A DNA stretch of 64,000 nt. Origin: Effusibacillus consociatus (GTDB taxonomy: Bacteria > Bacillota > Bacilli > Tumebacillales > Effusibacillaceae). The stretch spans positions 86,799-150,798 of the forward strand of contig NZ_JBHSHC010000154.1 in assembly GCF_042652925.1 (NCBI RefSeq). Direction: 5' to 3'. Below, piece by piece: positions 8,293 to 16,314 of the stretch; the stretch's first letter is position 1, and each line of letters opens with the position of its first letter. A program made the position numbers and the translations under genes. Under the pieces are notes generated by a model. That model was not told where the DNA came from and made no database searches. It worked only from the letters and a program-made list of their open reading frames with translations.

Positions 8293-9873
8293 ATGGGGAA
8301 AACGAACGGATTTTGGAGCCGCCGCCCGCGCTCCAATCATCGCAAGGGCGAACGCTTAGCGCATCAGGAAGAAAATCGGCAACTCGATACGGCTCTTTCC
8401 GCAAATCTGGCCGAGAATGTTAAGGCGCTTCAGCGCTTGTATATCCGTTGTTCTGACGTGATTTTTCACGAGTTCTGCATAGGCAACCGCATGGAGGCTG
8501 TGCTCGTTTATATCGACGGTCTTGCTCATATCGAAGAAGTGGATCAACATGTGCTCGCTCCGCTGCAGCAGGATTTCCCTATGGATTACACGCTGGCAGA
8601 CATTCGCGGAAAAATTGCCGTTTCTTCGATAAAGCTGGTGGATACGATAGCCAAGGTGCTTGAAGAAATATCCGGCGGCAATCCCGTATTGCTGATGGAA
8701 CGTGAACACCAGGGACTGGCGATCGGCTTGCCGAAATGGGAAAAACGAGCCATCGACGAGCCGTCCGCCGAAACGGTTCTGCGAGGACCTCGGGAAGGGT
8801 TCATTGAGTCGCTACGCACCAATACGGCTCTGTTGCGGCGCAAAATCCGAACCCCTTATCTCAAAATCGTCACGATGAGCATGGGGACTTATACGAGCAC
8901 GAAGATTGCGCTCGCCTACCTGGAGGGAGTTGCAGCCCCTGCTTTGGTGGAAGAAATAACGAGCCGTCTGCAACGAATTGAGATCGACGGCATTTTGGAG
9001 AGCGTGTACATTGAAGAACTGATCGAGGACAACCCGTTCTCCCCGTTCCCGCAGTTGCTTTCCACCGAAAGGCCGGACGTGGCGAGCGCTTACTTGCTCG
9101 AAGGACACGTCGTCGTTTTGATCGACGGTACGCCCAGCGTGCTGATTGCGCCGATCACCTTTTACTCCTTGCTGCAGTCGCCGGAAGATTATTACGAGCG
9201 GTATGTTGTAGGTACGGCAATACGCTGGCTGCGCTATTTGTTCTTTTTGATCTCTTTGCTGGGGCCGTCCTTTTACGTTGCGGTTATTACTTACCATCAG
9301 GAAATGATACCGCACTCCCTGTTGATTACGATGGCGAGATCCCGGGAACAAATCCCGTTTCCCGCCATTATCGAGGCACTGCTGATGGAATCGATGTTTG
9401 AAGCGCTGCGCGAAGCCGGAGCGCGGTTGCCGAAGCAAATCGGCACCGCCGTCAGCATTGTCGGAGCGCTGGTCATCGGTCAGGCGGCCATTGCTGCCGG
9501 CATCGTCTCTGCGCCGATGGTAATGGTTGTGGCCATTACGGGCGTCGCGTCGTTTATGGCCCCCCGTTTTACCGTCGGCATTGCCATCAGGCTGCTGCGG
9601 TTCCCCATGATGGTGCTTGCCGGCTTTCTTGGGCTACTGGGATTGATTATGGGGGGCATCCTCATTCTGAATCACCTGTTCAAACTGCGCTCGTTCGGCG
9701 CTCCATATATGGCCCCCCTGGCCCCGATGCAGTGGCGCAGCCTGAACGATGTGCTCTGGCGCGCTCCGCGCTGGCTCATGACCAAACGTCCCCACATGAC
9801 GGGGGCGTGGAATCCCAGAAGGCAGCCCCACGGTCAACGCCCGGGCCCGCATAAAGGGGAGACAGGAGATTGA
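8293..9873 (+). CDS. Spore germinant receptor subunit A (GerA family)
   Basis: A 526-residue protein of the GerA/GerBA/GerKA family, which sits in the spore inner membrane and helps sense germinants. The N-terminal cytoplasmic domain holds the family core (NVKALQRLYIRCSDVIF, then the PREGF/ESLRTNTALLRR segment near residues 165-185). The C-terminal half has about five membrane spans, with the conserved LGPSFYVAVITYHQEMIP around 325-342. ATG 8293 follows GAGGGG at 6 bases. The basic, Pro-rich tail is variable in the family. It is the first gene of a four-gene ger operon, which probably needs a forespore sigma-G promoter that I could not place. Confidence 0.92.
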   Translation: MGKTNGFWSRRPRSNHRKGERLAHQEENRQLDTALSANLAENVKALQRLYIRCSDVIFHEFCIGNRMEAVLVYIDGLAHIEEVDQHVLAPLQQDFPMDYTLADIRGKIAVSSIKLVDTIAKVLEEISGGNPVLLMEREHQGLAIGLPKWEKRAIDEPSAETVLRGPREGFIESLRTNTALLRRKIRTPYLKIVTMSMGTYTSTKIALAYLEGVAAPALVEEITSRLQRIEIDGILESVYIEELIEDNPFSPFPQLLSTERPDVASAYLLEGHVVVLIDGTPSVLIAPITFYSLLQSPEDYYERYVVGTAIRWLRYLFFLISLLGPSFYVAVITYHQEMIPHSLLITMARSREQIPFPAIIEALLMESMFEALREAGARLPKQIGTAVSIVGALVIGQAAIAAGIVSAPMVMVVAITGVASFMAPRFTVGIAIRLLRFPMMVLAGFLGLLGLIMGGILILNHLFKLRSFGAPYMAPLAPMQWRSLNDVLWRAPRWLMTKRPHMTGAWNPRRQPHGQRPGPHKGETGD

Positions 9874-11054
9874 CGAAATCAGGTGCAAAGAGGACGTTAA
9901 TGGGGGGGCTGATTGCCTCGGCGGTGTTGCTGTCCGGATGTTGGGACCGAACCGAAATAAACGATTTGGCGATTCTTACCGCCGGCGGGATGGACTTGAC
10001 GGAAGATCGAAAACTGGAACTCTCCGTTAAGCAATATGTGGTATCGCCCTCTTCCTCCGATCAATCGGGAAGCATCTCTTCGGACACCGGCGGAGGTTCC
10101 GGCAAGTCGTTCGTTCGTTCCTCACGCGGTTTATCAATGGCTGATGCGGAATCCCATTTGCAGCAGGTATTAAGCCGCAAAGTGTTTTGGGGCCAGGACG
10201 AAGTGTTCGTATTCGGTCAGCGGCTGGCGAAAGACGGACTTGCCGAACCGATGGAATTTTTGACGAGACATCCGATTCCGAGGGAGCGGGCCAATGTTTT
10301 CGTCAGTCAGAATCCCGCCAAAGAGGTGCTGGAACTTGATCCGCCGATTGAACGCTCGGTTTCGCAAGCTTTACGTAAAATGGCCGAAAATGAAACCGGG
10401 CTGAATATTACGATGAAAGAACTGGCGGAGATGATGGCGGGAAGAGCCAGAGCGGCTGTCATTCCCTGGGTAGAAATCAAGCCTGGCGATGGTAAACAGA
10501 CTGCGTTCGCTTACATTAACGGCACGGCGGTCCTGAAAAACGGCAAGATGATCGGGCGCATGAACGATGCCGAGACGCGGGGAATCATGTGGTTGAGAAA
10601 CGAAGTGAAAAAAGCGACAGTGACTGTTTTCCCAACCGAAAGCAAGGGACTTGTGTCGCTTCAATTGCTAAAAAGCCGTACGGAGTTGATCCCGCACATT
10701 AAAGGAAGTAAATGGAGCCTCACGGTTCGGATCGAGACCCAGGATGACATCGTTGAAAATACGTCGGAGCTGGATCTTTCGGTACCGGACCATATCTGGG
10801 AGTTGGAGCGCGAACTGGAAGACGATATCATACGCCGCGTTCAAATGGCGCTGGAACGGGCGCAAAAAGAAATGAAAGCGGATATTTTCAATTTCGCGGA
10901 CGCCTTTTATCGGAAGTATCCGAGGGAGTGGAATCGAAACAAGGATCGCTGGGACAATCTATATTCCAAACTGGAAGTCAATGTACAGGCAAAGGTCAAA
11001 GTTGTCCGTCCCGGCTTGACCAACAAAAGCATATTCAAGCCGGAACAGAGGTGA
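9870..11054 (+). CDS. Germination lipoprotein, Ger(x)C family
   Basis: A 394-residue lipoprotein. The signal peptide ends in the lipobox LLSGC, immediately followed by WDRTEINDLAI, the invariant start of mature Ger(x)C proteins. The C-terminal domain runs through to the conserved YRKYPREWNRNKDRWDNL. GerC subunits are anchored on the outer face of the spore inner membrane and pair with the A and B subunits. The TTG start overlaps the gerA stop by 4 bases, so translation is coupled. Length is normal for the family. Confidence 0.92.
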   Translation: MTKSGAKRTLMGGLIASAVLLSGCWDRTEINDLAILTAGGMDLTEDRKLELSVKQYVVSPSSSDQSGSISSDTGGGSGKSFVRSSRGLSMADAESHLQQVLSRKVFWGQDEVFVFGQRLAKDGLAEPMEFLTRHPIPRERANVFVSQNPAKEVLELDPPIERSVSQALRKMAENETGLNITMKELAEMMAGRARAAVIPWVEIKPGDGKQTAFAYINGTAVLKNGKMIGRMNDAETRGIMWLRNEVKKATVTVFPTESKGLVSLQLLKSRTELIPHIKGSKWSLTVRIETQDDIVENTSELDLSVPDHIWELERELEDDIIRRVQMALERAQKEMKADIFNFADAFYRKYPREWNRNKDRWDNLYSKLEVNVQAKVKVVRPGLTNKSIFKPEQR

Positions 11055-11064
11055 TGATTGGATC

Positions 11065-11313
11065 ATGATATGGGGGGGATTGCTGGGCGTTGCCGCGGTG
11101 TTGGCTTTGATGGTCCTGCATGATTGGCGTAATCTTTCGCCATGTACGAAGCGGGAGAAGACGGCTTATGGCGCCTTAATCGGATTGGGCGCGATATTGG
11201 CGATCTTGCTTGTTCTCGATCCCCAAATGCCGGGTCCTACGCAGTGGATGGATGTTATTTACAAACCTCTGGTAAACTTGCTGGAGAAGCTCACCGTGCA
11301 AAGGAGCGGGTGA
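11065..11313 (+). CDS. Small D subunit of a germinant receptor
   Basis: An 82-residue protein with two predicted membrane spans (about residues 3-19 and 33-52) and a short hydrophilic tail. It has the size and topology of the GerD-type small subunits (for example GerKD-like) found in some ger operons, where they tune receptor activity. The ATG at 11065 is 10 bases after the end of the gerC-like gene and the stop abuts the ATG of the permease gene. The call rests mainly on operon position and topology. Confidence 0.65.
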   Translation: MIWGGLLGVAAVLALMVLHDWRNLSPCTKREKTAYGALIGLGAILAILLVLDPQMPGPTQWMDVIYKPLVNLLEKLTVQRSG

Positions 11314-12417
11314 ATGGTGATTGAAAAAGGGAAAATATCCGCTCCGCAAATCGGGAAAATGATCTATTTGGCGGTAACTCCGACGGCAATTTTAAGCACG
11401 CCGGCGATTACGTATCAATTCGCCAAGCAGGATTTGTGGATATCTCCGATGTGGGCATTCAGTGGGGTTATTGCGATCTGGATTGCGCTGAGCATTCACC
11501 GATTGTTTCCGGGCGAGAATCTCGTTCAGGCAGGCGAACGCATTTTAGGTCGAAGGTTGGGTAAAGTGTTCGGGCTAGTTATTCTGTTATACTATTTGTA
11601 TTTGGGCGGCGTCATTGTGCGGGAATACGGCGAATTTGTAGTCGGAGCGTTCCTAGTTCAAACGCCGTTGCTGGTGGTAACCGGAAGCATGGTGCTCGTA
11701 TGTGCCATTGTTGTTCGTAGCGGCGTGGAAATCATCGCGAGATTTGCCGATGTATTTATCCCTGTTTTTGCGCTGCTCTTTCTGCTTCTAATCATCCCCC
11801 TGCTTCCGGATCTTCATATTCTGAAGATGCTGCCGATTATGGGAGAAGGTATCGGGCCTTCCCTCTCCGGTTCGGTTGTTTTGCAAGCATGGTTCAGCGA
11901 ATTTCTGACCGTGTCGTTTTTAATTCCATTTGCAAACCGTGCGGAAAAAGTGAAAAAAAGCATGGCGATAACTTTGCTGGCCGTCATTGTGACGCTTGTG
12001 TCATCCAATCTGGTTACGCTGCTGCTATTGGGGGATCTAACGGGAAATTATATCTATCCTTTCCTGATTGTCGCCAGATACATCAACCTGGCCGATTTCT
12101 TTACCCATCTGGAGTCGCTTTTTATGGCTATCTGGGTGTTGGGCGCATTTGTTAAAATATGTGTTTTCTTTTATGTGACGGCCATGGGCGCCGCTCAATG
12201 GATGAACCTTCGTGAATACCAGCCGATCGTATTCCCTGTCGGCTTCTTGCTGCTGTTAATGAGCGTATGGGTCGCGCCCAATCTGCAAGAGTTGACGCAT
12301 GCTTTATCGACTTCGATCATTTTTTCGGCATTGACGGTATTGGTTTGCATTCCCGCGGCGCTATTCGGTGTGGCCTGGATCAGAAGACAATGGGAGAAAA
12401 AAAATATGCAGGATTGA
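11314..12417 (+). CDS. Spore germination permease, GerB family
   Basis: A 367-residue membrane protein with ten likely spans, of the GerAB/GerKB family within the amino acid permease superfamily, the subunit that binds germinants. The start KISAPQIGKMIYLAVTPTAIL and the internal FPGENLVQAGERILGRRLGK are typical of the family. ATG 11314 directly follows the TGA of the D-subunit gene. It is the last gene of the ger operon; no clear terminator follows. The gene order A-C-D-B is an accepted variant of ger operons. Confidence 0.93.
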   Translation: MVIEKGKISAPQIGKMIYLAVTPTAILSTPAITYQFAKQDLWISPMWAFSGVIAIWIALSIHRLFPGENLVQAGERILGRRLGKVFGLVILLYYLYLGGVIVREYGEFVVGAFLVQTPLLVVTGSMVLVCAIVVRSGVEIIARFADVFIPVFALLFLLLIIPLLPDLHILKMLPIMGEGIGPSLSGSVVLQAWFSEFLTVSFLIPFANRAEKVKKSMAITLLAVIVTLVSSNLVTLLLLGDLTGNYIYPFLIVARYINLADFFTHLESLFMAIWVLGAFVKICVFFYVTAMGAAQWMNLREYQPIVFPVGFLLLLMSVWVAPNLQELTHALSTSIIFSALTVLVCIPAALFGVAWIRRQWEKKNMQD

Positions 12418-12466
12418 ATCGCGAAGACAGTCGACACGTTCTGGTAGGATGAACATCCGTTTTAAA

Positions 12467-12528
12467 AATAATAGCGCCAACCTTCTGTTTATGCTTAGGA
12501 CGCGTGACAGAATGCTTGACGCTTTTTA
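12467..12528 (+). repeat. Decayed fragment of virB4 (copy A)
   Basis: About 60 bases match virB4 positions 4798-4860, most clearly in AGCGCCAAC, TTCTGTT and GCTT-GGA-GCG, with small gaps and substitutions. It has the same orientation as virB4. It lies just beyond the 3-prime end of the minus-strand c-di-GMP gene unit, while a longer fragment of the same virB4 segment lies beyond the other end at 15.15 kb. Confidence 0.55.
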
Positions 12529-12563
12529 CCGCTCTCAAGTTTGACGAAAAGTCGAATTCTCCA

Positions 12564-13358
12564 TCATGCAAGAGATTTTTGTTTCAAAGAAGTGGATAGA
12601 AGACTCGCTCTGCTGATCAGTTCTCGAAAAGACAGCGAAAAAAAGTCAGGTACGAGAAAGCCGTTGACGACTCCCACCGATGCGGACAATGTAACGTTTT
12701 GAATGACGATGGGTTGGGATAGGGAATCTCCTAATTGCAAGGCATCGTTCTCATTACGGCATGTAATCACAATAAACTCATCCCCCGCATACCTGCAGAC
12801 ATAATCCTGTTCGTTTGTTAATGTACGCAAGCGATTGGAGAACTCGACAAGAAAATCGTCCCCTACTGGATGCCCATACAATTTGTTGATTTCACCGAAG
12901 TTATTGAGATCAATAAAGAGCAAATGGAAATGTTGGCGACGGTTCAGAAAATGTTCGCCGATTTGTTGAATATAAGGTGCACGGTACATACCCGTTAGCG
13001 GATCAACGATTTGGTTCAGTTTGATCTGAAGCGTTTCTCGGGTCACGATCCCGATTGCCTGTTCTTCATGAATGACAAGCAAACGCTCGATTGAATGTTT
13101 TTCCATCTTTTCTAATGCATCCCAGGCGAATTGGTCAGGCAAAATACTGATCGGGTTTGGGGTCATCGCGTCGGCCACAATGCGATTGGGGTGGGAAGAA
13201 CGGAGATCCCGCGACGTAATAATCCCTACAATTGTTCCATGATCCGTGACGAGCAGCGAACCAATTTTAAGTTCATTCATCATGTCGGAAACGTACTGGA
13301 CGCTTCTTTCCGATGAAACCGTGTAGACCGGGGATGACATGAATTCCGCGACCCTCAT
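12564..13358 (-). CDS. CBS-pair plus GGDEF domain protein
   Basis: A 264-residue protein. Residues 1-115 form two CBS motifs (EFMSSPVYTVSSE and DAMTPNPISILPD starts), a module that usually binds adenine nucleotides, including c-di-AMP in some proteins. Residues about 118-260 form a GGDEF domain opening DPLTGMYRAPYIQQI, with the active-site variant AGDEF in RYAGDEFIVI. AGDEF enzymes can be active, so c-di-GMP synthesis is possible but not certain. Its ATG overlaps the preceding gene by 4 bases. Third gene of a unit led by an EAL protein and a c-di-GMP riboswitch. Confidence 0.88.
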   Translation of the reverse strand: MRVAEFMSSPVYTVSSERSVQYVSDMMNELKIGSLLVTDHGTIVGIITSRDLRSSHPNRIVADAMTPNPISILPDQFAWDALEKMEKHSIERLLVIHEEQAIGIVTRETLQIKLNQIVDPLTGMYRAPYIQQIGEHFLNRRQHFHLLFIDLNNFGEINKLYGHPVGDDFLVEFSNRLRTLTNEQDYVCRYAGDEFIVITCRNENDALQLGDSLSQPIVIQNVTLSASVGVVNGFLVPDFFSLSFRELISRASLLSTSLKQKSLA

Positions 13359-13708
13359 TGCAACTCTACCTCCCGCTGAACCGATACCGATATTTTCAAT
13401 TCGGAACGAAGAACCATGTTGTCGCTGATCAAGCGATCTGCTTCTTCCAGTATGATTTGCATCAGCACATGTTCATCCAGCATTTGGAGAAGGGAGTTTC
13501 GAATTAAGACCGCTTCAATTTTGGCGTGCTCCAATTTAACGATTGTAAATTGTTCCGGTGATATCGCCTGTGCCATTCGCTTCACCGCTTCCGGCCCGAT
13601 AGGCGCTTTTTTCCCGATGATCAATAAATCCTGCATAGGCGGAACTTCAAATTCAGAAATTTTTAATGAGAGCATTGCTTTCCGGAAATAGTTCAGTTTG
13701 TCCTGCAT
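13355..13708 (-). CDS. Hypothetical protein between the EAL and CBS-GGDEF genes
   Basis: A 117-residue soluble protein that I do not recognise. It has no membrane span, and its C-terminal part (LLQMLDEHVLMQIILEEADRLIS) looks helical. The mid-region GKKAPIGPEAVKRMAQAISPEQFTIVKLEHAK could form a small alpha/beta domain. It is translationally coupled to the CBS-GGDEF gene (4-base overlap) and lies 45 bases after the EAL gene, so it probably belongs to the same c-di-GMP unit as a partner or regulator. Confidence 0.7.
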   Translation of the reverse strand: MQDKLNYFRKAMLSLKISEFEVPPMQDLLIIGKKAPIGPEAVKRMAQAISPEQFTIVKLEHAKIEAVLIRNSLLQMLDEHVLMQIILEEADRLISDNMVLRSELKISVSVQREVELQ

Positions 13709-13753
13709 CTTGATTACTCCTTCATGTTCGGGTGAGACTTCACATTCAACCGT

Positions 13754-14470
13754 TTACGTTAACCGATTCGGTTTCCCGAATAAATAGCCTTGTCCCATCT
13801 TAATTCCCAAAGATAGCGCGGTCTCGAAATCCTCCTCTTTTTCGATTCCTTCTAAAATCAGATTGGACTCGTCATTGCAGTACTCGACAAACAGTGCGAC
13901 AACTTTTTGCTTCTTCTTGGATGTACTCAAGTCAGCTGAAAAGAATCGGTCGATTTTTATGAAATCCGGTGAGATGTCCAGAATATTTCGAAACGAAGTT
14001 GTTCCATCTCCTACATCGTCAAGGGCAATCAAGAAATTCAGTTCACGCAGCAAACGGATGGCATCTTTGAAAGAAGCGCTTTTCCATAATAGGCCCTCAT
14101 AAATGGACTCATTAATCTCAAACACGATTTGATTTCTATAAGGCTCGAATTGCTTGACAAGGGTGTCGAGTAAGTCGATAAATAAAGGCGAGACCAAGGT
14201 TGAAGGGAAAATGTTGATAAACAACGGGCCATGTTCTCGTGAGCCCGGAGAGTTGAAGTAAGCTGAAATGGCCTCTAAAATAGAAAAAGAATCAACTTCG
14301 AACAACTTGTTTTGTTCCATGGCGTGCTGAAATAAAAGATCTGGATTCATATTGGATTTACTGCGAATGAGGGCCTCGTAACCCAGTATGCTCTTTCCCG
14401 GGAACCCGTAAATGGTCTGAAACACATGATAAAAATCGTTTTGTACAATCAATTGTTCTATATTAGGCAT
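13754..14470 (-). CDS. EAL-domain c-di-GMP phosphodiesterase
   Basis: A 238-residue stand-alone EAL domain that would hydrolyse c-di-GMP to pGpG. The catalytic signatures are present: YEALIR, INIFPSTL (Asn), FEINES (Glu), ALDDVGDG (Asp pair), FIKIDR (Lys), LEGIE (Glu) and GQGYLFGKP (Gln). The ATG at 14470 is chosen because AAAGGGAG lies 8 bases upstream; the longer frame from 14569 would run into a riboswitch aptamer. As the first gene behind a c-di-GMP-I riboswitch, it probably forms a feedback loop with c-di-GMP level. Confidence 0.9.
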   Translation of the reverse strand: MPNIEQLIVQNDFYHVFQTIYGFPGKSILGYEALIRSKSNMNPDLLFQHAMEQNKLFEVDSFSILEAISAYFNSPGSREHGPLFINIFPSTLVSPLFIDLLDTLVKQFEPYRNQIVFEINESIYEGLLWKSASFKDAIRLLRELNFLIALDDVGDGTTSFRNILDISPDFIKIDRFFSADLSTSKKKQKVVALFVEYCNDESNLILEGIEKEEDFETALSLGIKMGQGYLFGKPNRLT

Positions 14471-14547
14471 CAAGGCTACTCCCTTTGCTAGAGAATCAAA
14501 ATAAGAAGCTACCCCGAATTGGAGCAGCTTTGAGCTTGGAAGCAACA

Positions 14548-14632
14548 AATTCGGCAACCCAGCTACCATAGATAAAATCCTTAGGTCTGAAGTTTTGCGC
14601 CCCCATTTTTCAATGAGTTTGCCTTTTCGTTT
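14548..14632 (-). promoter_or_regulatory. c-di-GMP-I (GEMM) riboswitch aptamer
   Basis: Read on the minus strand, the region has the core elements of the GEMM-I class in order: AAGGCAAAC, a GAAA-capped stem ending GGGGGCGCAAA, the tetraloop receptor GACCTAAG, and the second helix entering with GGTAGC and closing with GGGTTGCCG. It ends about 80 bases before the EAL start codon. The inverted pair CCGAATT (aptamer 3-prime end) and AATTCGG (downstream) may be part of the expression platform. Whether it turns expression on or off is not clear. Confidence 0.88.
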
Positions 14633-15147
14633 GTATGATCTTGAAAGGAAGATGATCAGCCTGAGGACCTACAAATAAAACTCCATCCTTCCTAATGAAC
14701 CTTCGTTATTTGCGCCAAAATCCTTCTTTATACCCAATGATTCGCCAAAAAAACGCCAACTCCTTCCAAACATGTGTTCTTGAAACCCTACGTGTATCTG
14801 AGTTTTTGAAAGAAACCAGTGAGCCCTTCTTGTTCACCAGTCAAAATGGAGAAGTGCTTATGCGCTCTAGAGTCACTTGCCATTTAGTTGCCTTGATTTC
14901 CATTTCTTCAAATAACTTCCTTCATTGTTAAAAAATAAGTGAGTCCACATGTAACTGATTCGGGAAGCTGTCGAATTATTGATCAAAAGCAGGTAGTGAG
15001 TTCATTGGAAACCTTACCTTTACGCAATCCTTGTTCTGCTCGTATCGTGGTTTGTTTACAAGCAGTTTTCTCCGGTGAAAGGACTGAGGAGTCTGAACGT
15101 CGGGAGTTCAAAAAGGAATGCAAAGGTCAAAGGCAGATCGACGTCAA

Positions 15148-15313
15148 CGACGAAATCTAACTTCTGTTTCAGCACGAATATAGCGCCAACTTTCTGTTCA
15201 CGCTTTGGATGCGCGTCCGAAACTATGCGCTTTTTGTACGGGAATTACGCAAAACGTGGCTGATTTGCTGAAAAGTCATACAGCTCGCACATGCTTACGA
15301 ACAGCTAATTCAT
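15148..15313 (+). pseudogene. Decayed fragment of virB4 (copy B)
   Basis: About 166 bases align with virB4 4768-4935 at nearly 90 percent identity, from CGACGAAATCT through the Walker B region to GAACAGC-AATT. A TAA replaces the Tyr codon after DEI, and small deletions shift the frame, so nothing is encoded. It has the same orientation as virB4. Together with the shorter fragment at 12467-12528 it brackets the c-di-GMP unit. Confidence 0.88.
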
Positions 15314-15386
15314 GAACAAACGGAAGGCGAAAAGGCGACTATCAAAAGGAACGATTGTAGCACATGTTTTTTGGGGGGCCAAGACA

Positions 15387-15413
15387 GTAATCGACTACCT
15401 GTAATCGACTACC
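15387..15413. repeat. Tandem 13-14 base repeat
   Basis: GTAATCGACTACC occurs twice, separated by one T, and the pair is bracketed by AAGAC and GTCTT, which are reverse complements. The role is unknown. It could be a recombination scar or a protein binding site in the interval between the virB4 fragment and kdpE. Confidence 0.5.
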
Positions 15414-15612
15414 GTCTTTGCTACACGACTTAATGAAGATGAGTAATCACAGATACTGAAAACGATGCGCAGACTACCTACAAAGGCTTATCTGCTCGTC
15501 AGCAACTGTCATGATATTCTTTGAAAGCCGTAGGAACAAACACTGTCGTTTTGAAGAGATTTTTCGGACGGCCAAACAAGAAATCGTTACACAGCCGGGG
15601 TCAGCGATTCTG

Positions 15613-16314
15613 TTATTCCCTGGACAGGAAGCGATAGCCAATGCCCGGCTCCGTCACGATTAACTTGGGTTGGGTCGAGTCTTCCTCCAGTTTTTTGCGA
15701 AGATGTCCGATATACACCCTCAAGTAATGGCTGTCTGACTCATTGTGGTTGCTGCCCCACACTTGTTGGAGCAGTTGACGCTGCGTGACGACCTTCCCGG
15801 CATTCGAGGCGAGAACTTTCAGAAGATCATATTCTGTTGGGGTCAGCTTGATTCGTTCTCCCTTCAGTTCTACGATTCGCTGTGCCAAGTCGATGGTCAG
15901 CTCGCCGATCCGGAGGAGGGGCTCGTTCGTCGATTTGGCCATGTGCCGCAGCGCGACACGTATTCGGGCGACCAGTTCTCCCATTCCGAACGGCTTGGTC
16001 ACATAATCATCGGCGCCGCTGTCTAATGCGGCGATCTTGTCTTCCTCCCGATCTTTTACCGTTAGCACAATGACCGGCGCATTCGACCATTCCCGGATGC
16101 GGCCAAGCACATCCATGCCGGACATGTCAGGCAATCCGAGATCCAGTACGATCAAGTCCGGAATGATTCTAGAAGCCTGCCCGAGGCCTTCCTCACCTGT
16201 TGAAGCTTCGTAGATGGCATACTGATGGGCTTGCAGGGTTACCTTCAGAAGCTTGCGTATTTGGGGTTCATCATCGACGATTAAAATGCGAGCCCCGTGT
16301 TCATTCATGGCCAT
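15613..16314 (-). CDS. kdpE: KdpE-type response regulator
   Basis: A 233-residue OmpR-family regulator. The receiver domain (residues 6-118) has the DDE acidic cluster in ILIVDDEPQI, the phosphoacceptor in IVLDLGLPDMSG, and Lys in DDYVTKPF. The C-terminal winged helix (about 135-231) includes LTPTEYDLLKVLA and YIGHLRKKLE. The family match is to KdpE, the activator of potassium uptake genes. ATG 16314 lies inside the end of the kinase gene, a 14-base overlap. It is transcribed divergently from the kdp operon, which starts at 18.1 kb. Confidence 0.9.
   Translation of the reverse strand: MAMNEHGARILIVDDEPQIRKLLKVTLQAHQYAIYEASTGEEGLGQASRIIPDLIVLDLGLPDMSGMDVLGRIREWSNAPVIVLTVKDREEDKIAALDSGADDYVTKPFGMGELVARIRVALRHMAKSTNEPLLRIGELTIDLAQRIVELKGERIKLTPTEYDLLKVLASNAGKVVTQRQLLQQVWGSNHNESDSHYLRVYIGHLRKKLEEDSTQPKLIVTEPGIGYRFLSRE

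Larger units (their letters stand above)
14633..15612. other. Gene-poor interval with mobile-element debris
   Basis: No convincing gene is visible in this 980-base stretch. The frames at 14695-14931 and 14939-15160 lack family features and good start sites. It holds a virB4 fragment at 15148-15313 and a short tandem repeat at 15387-15413. The left edge should also contain the promoter of the c-di-GMP riboswitch transcript. Confidence 0.6.

Noticed and set aside
14695..15160. Two short frames in the 14.6-15.6 kb interval
   Set aside because: No family pattern and weak starts; this interval is otherwise debris with a virB4 fragment.
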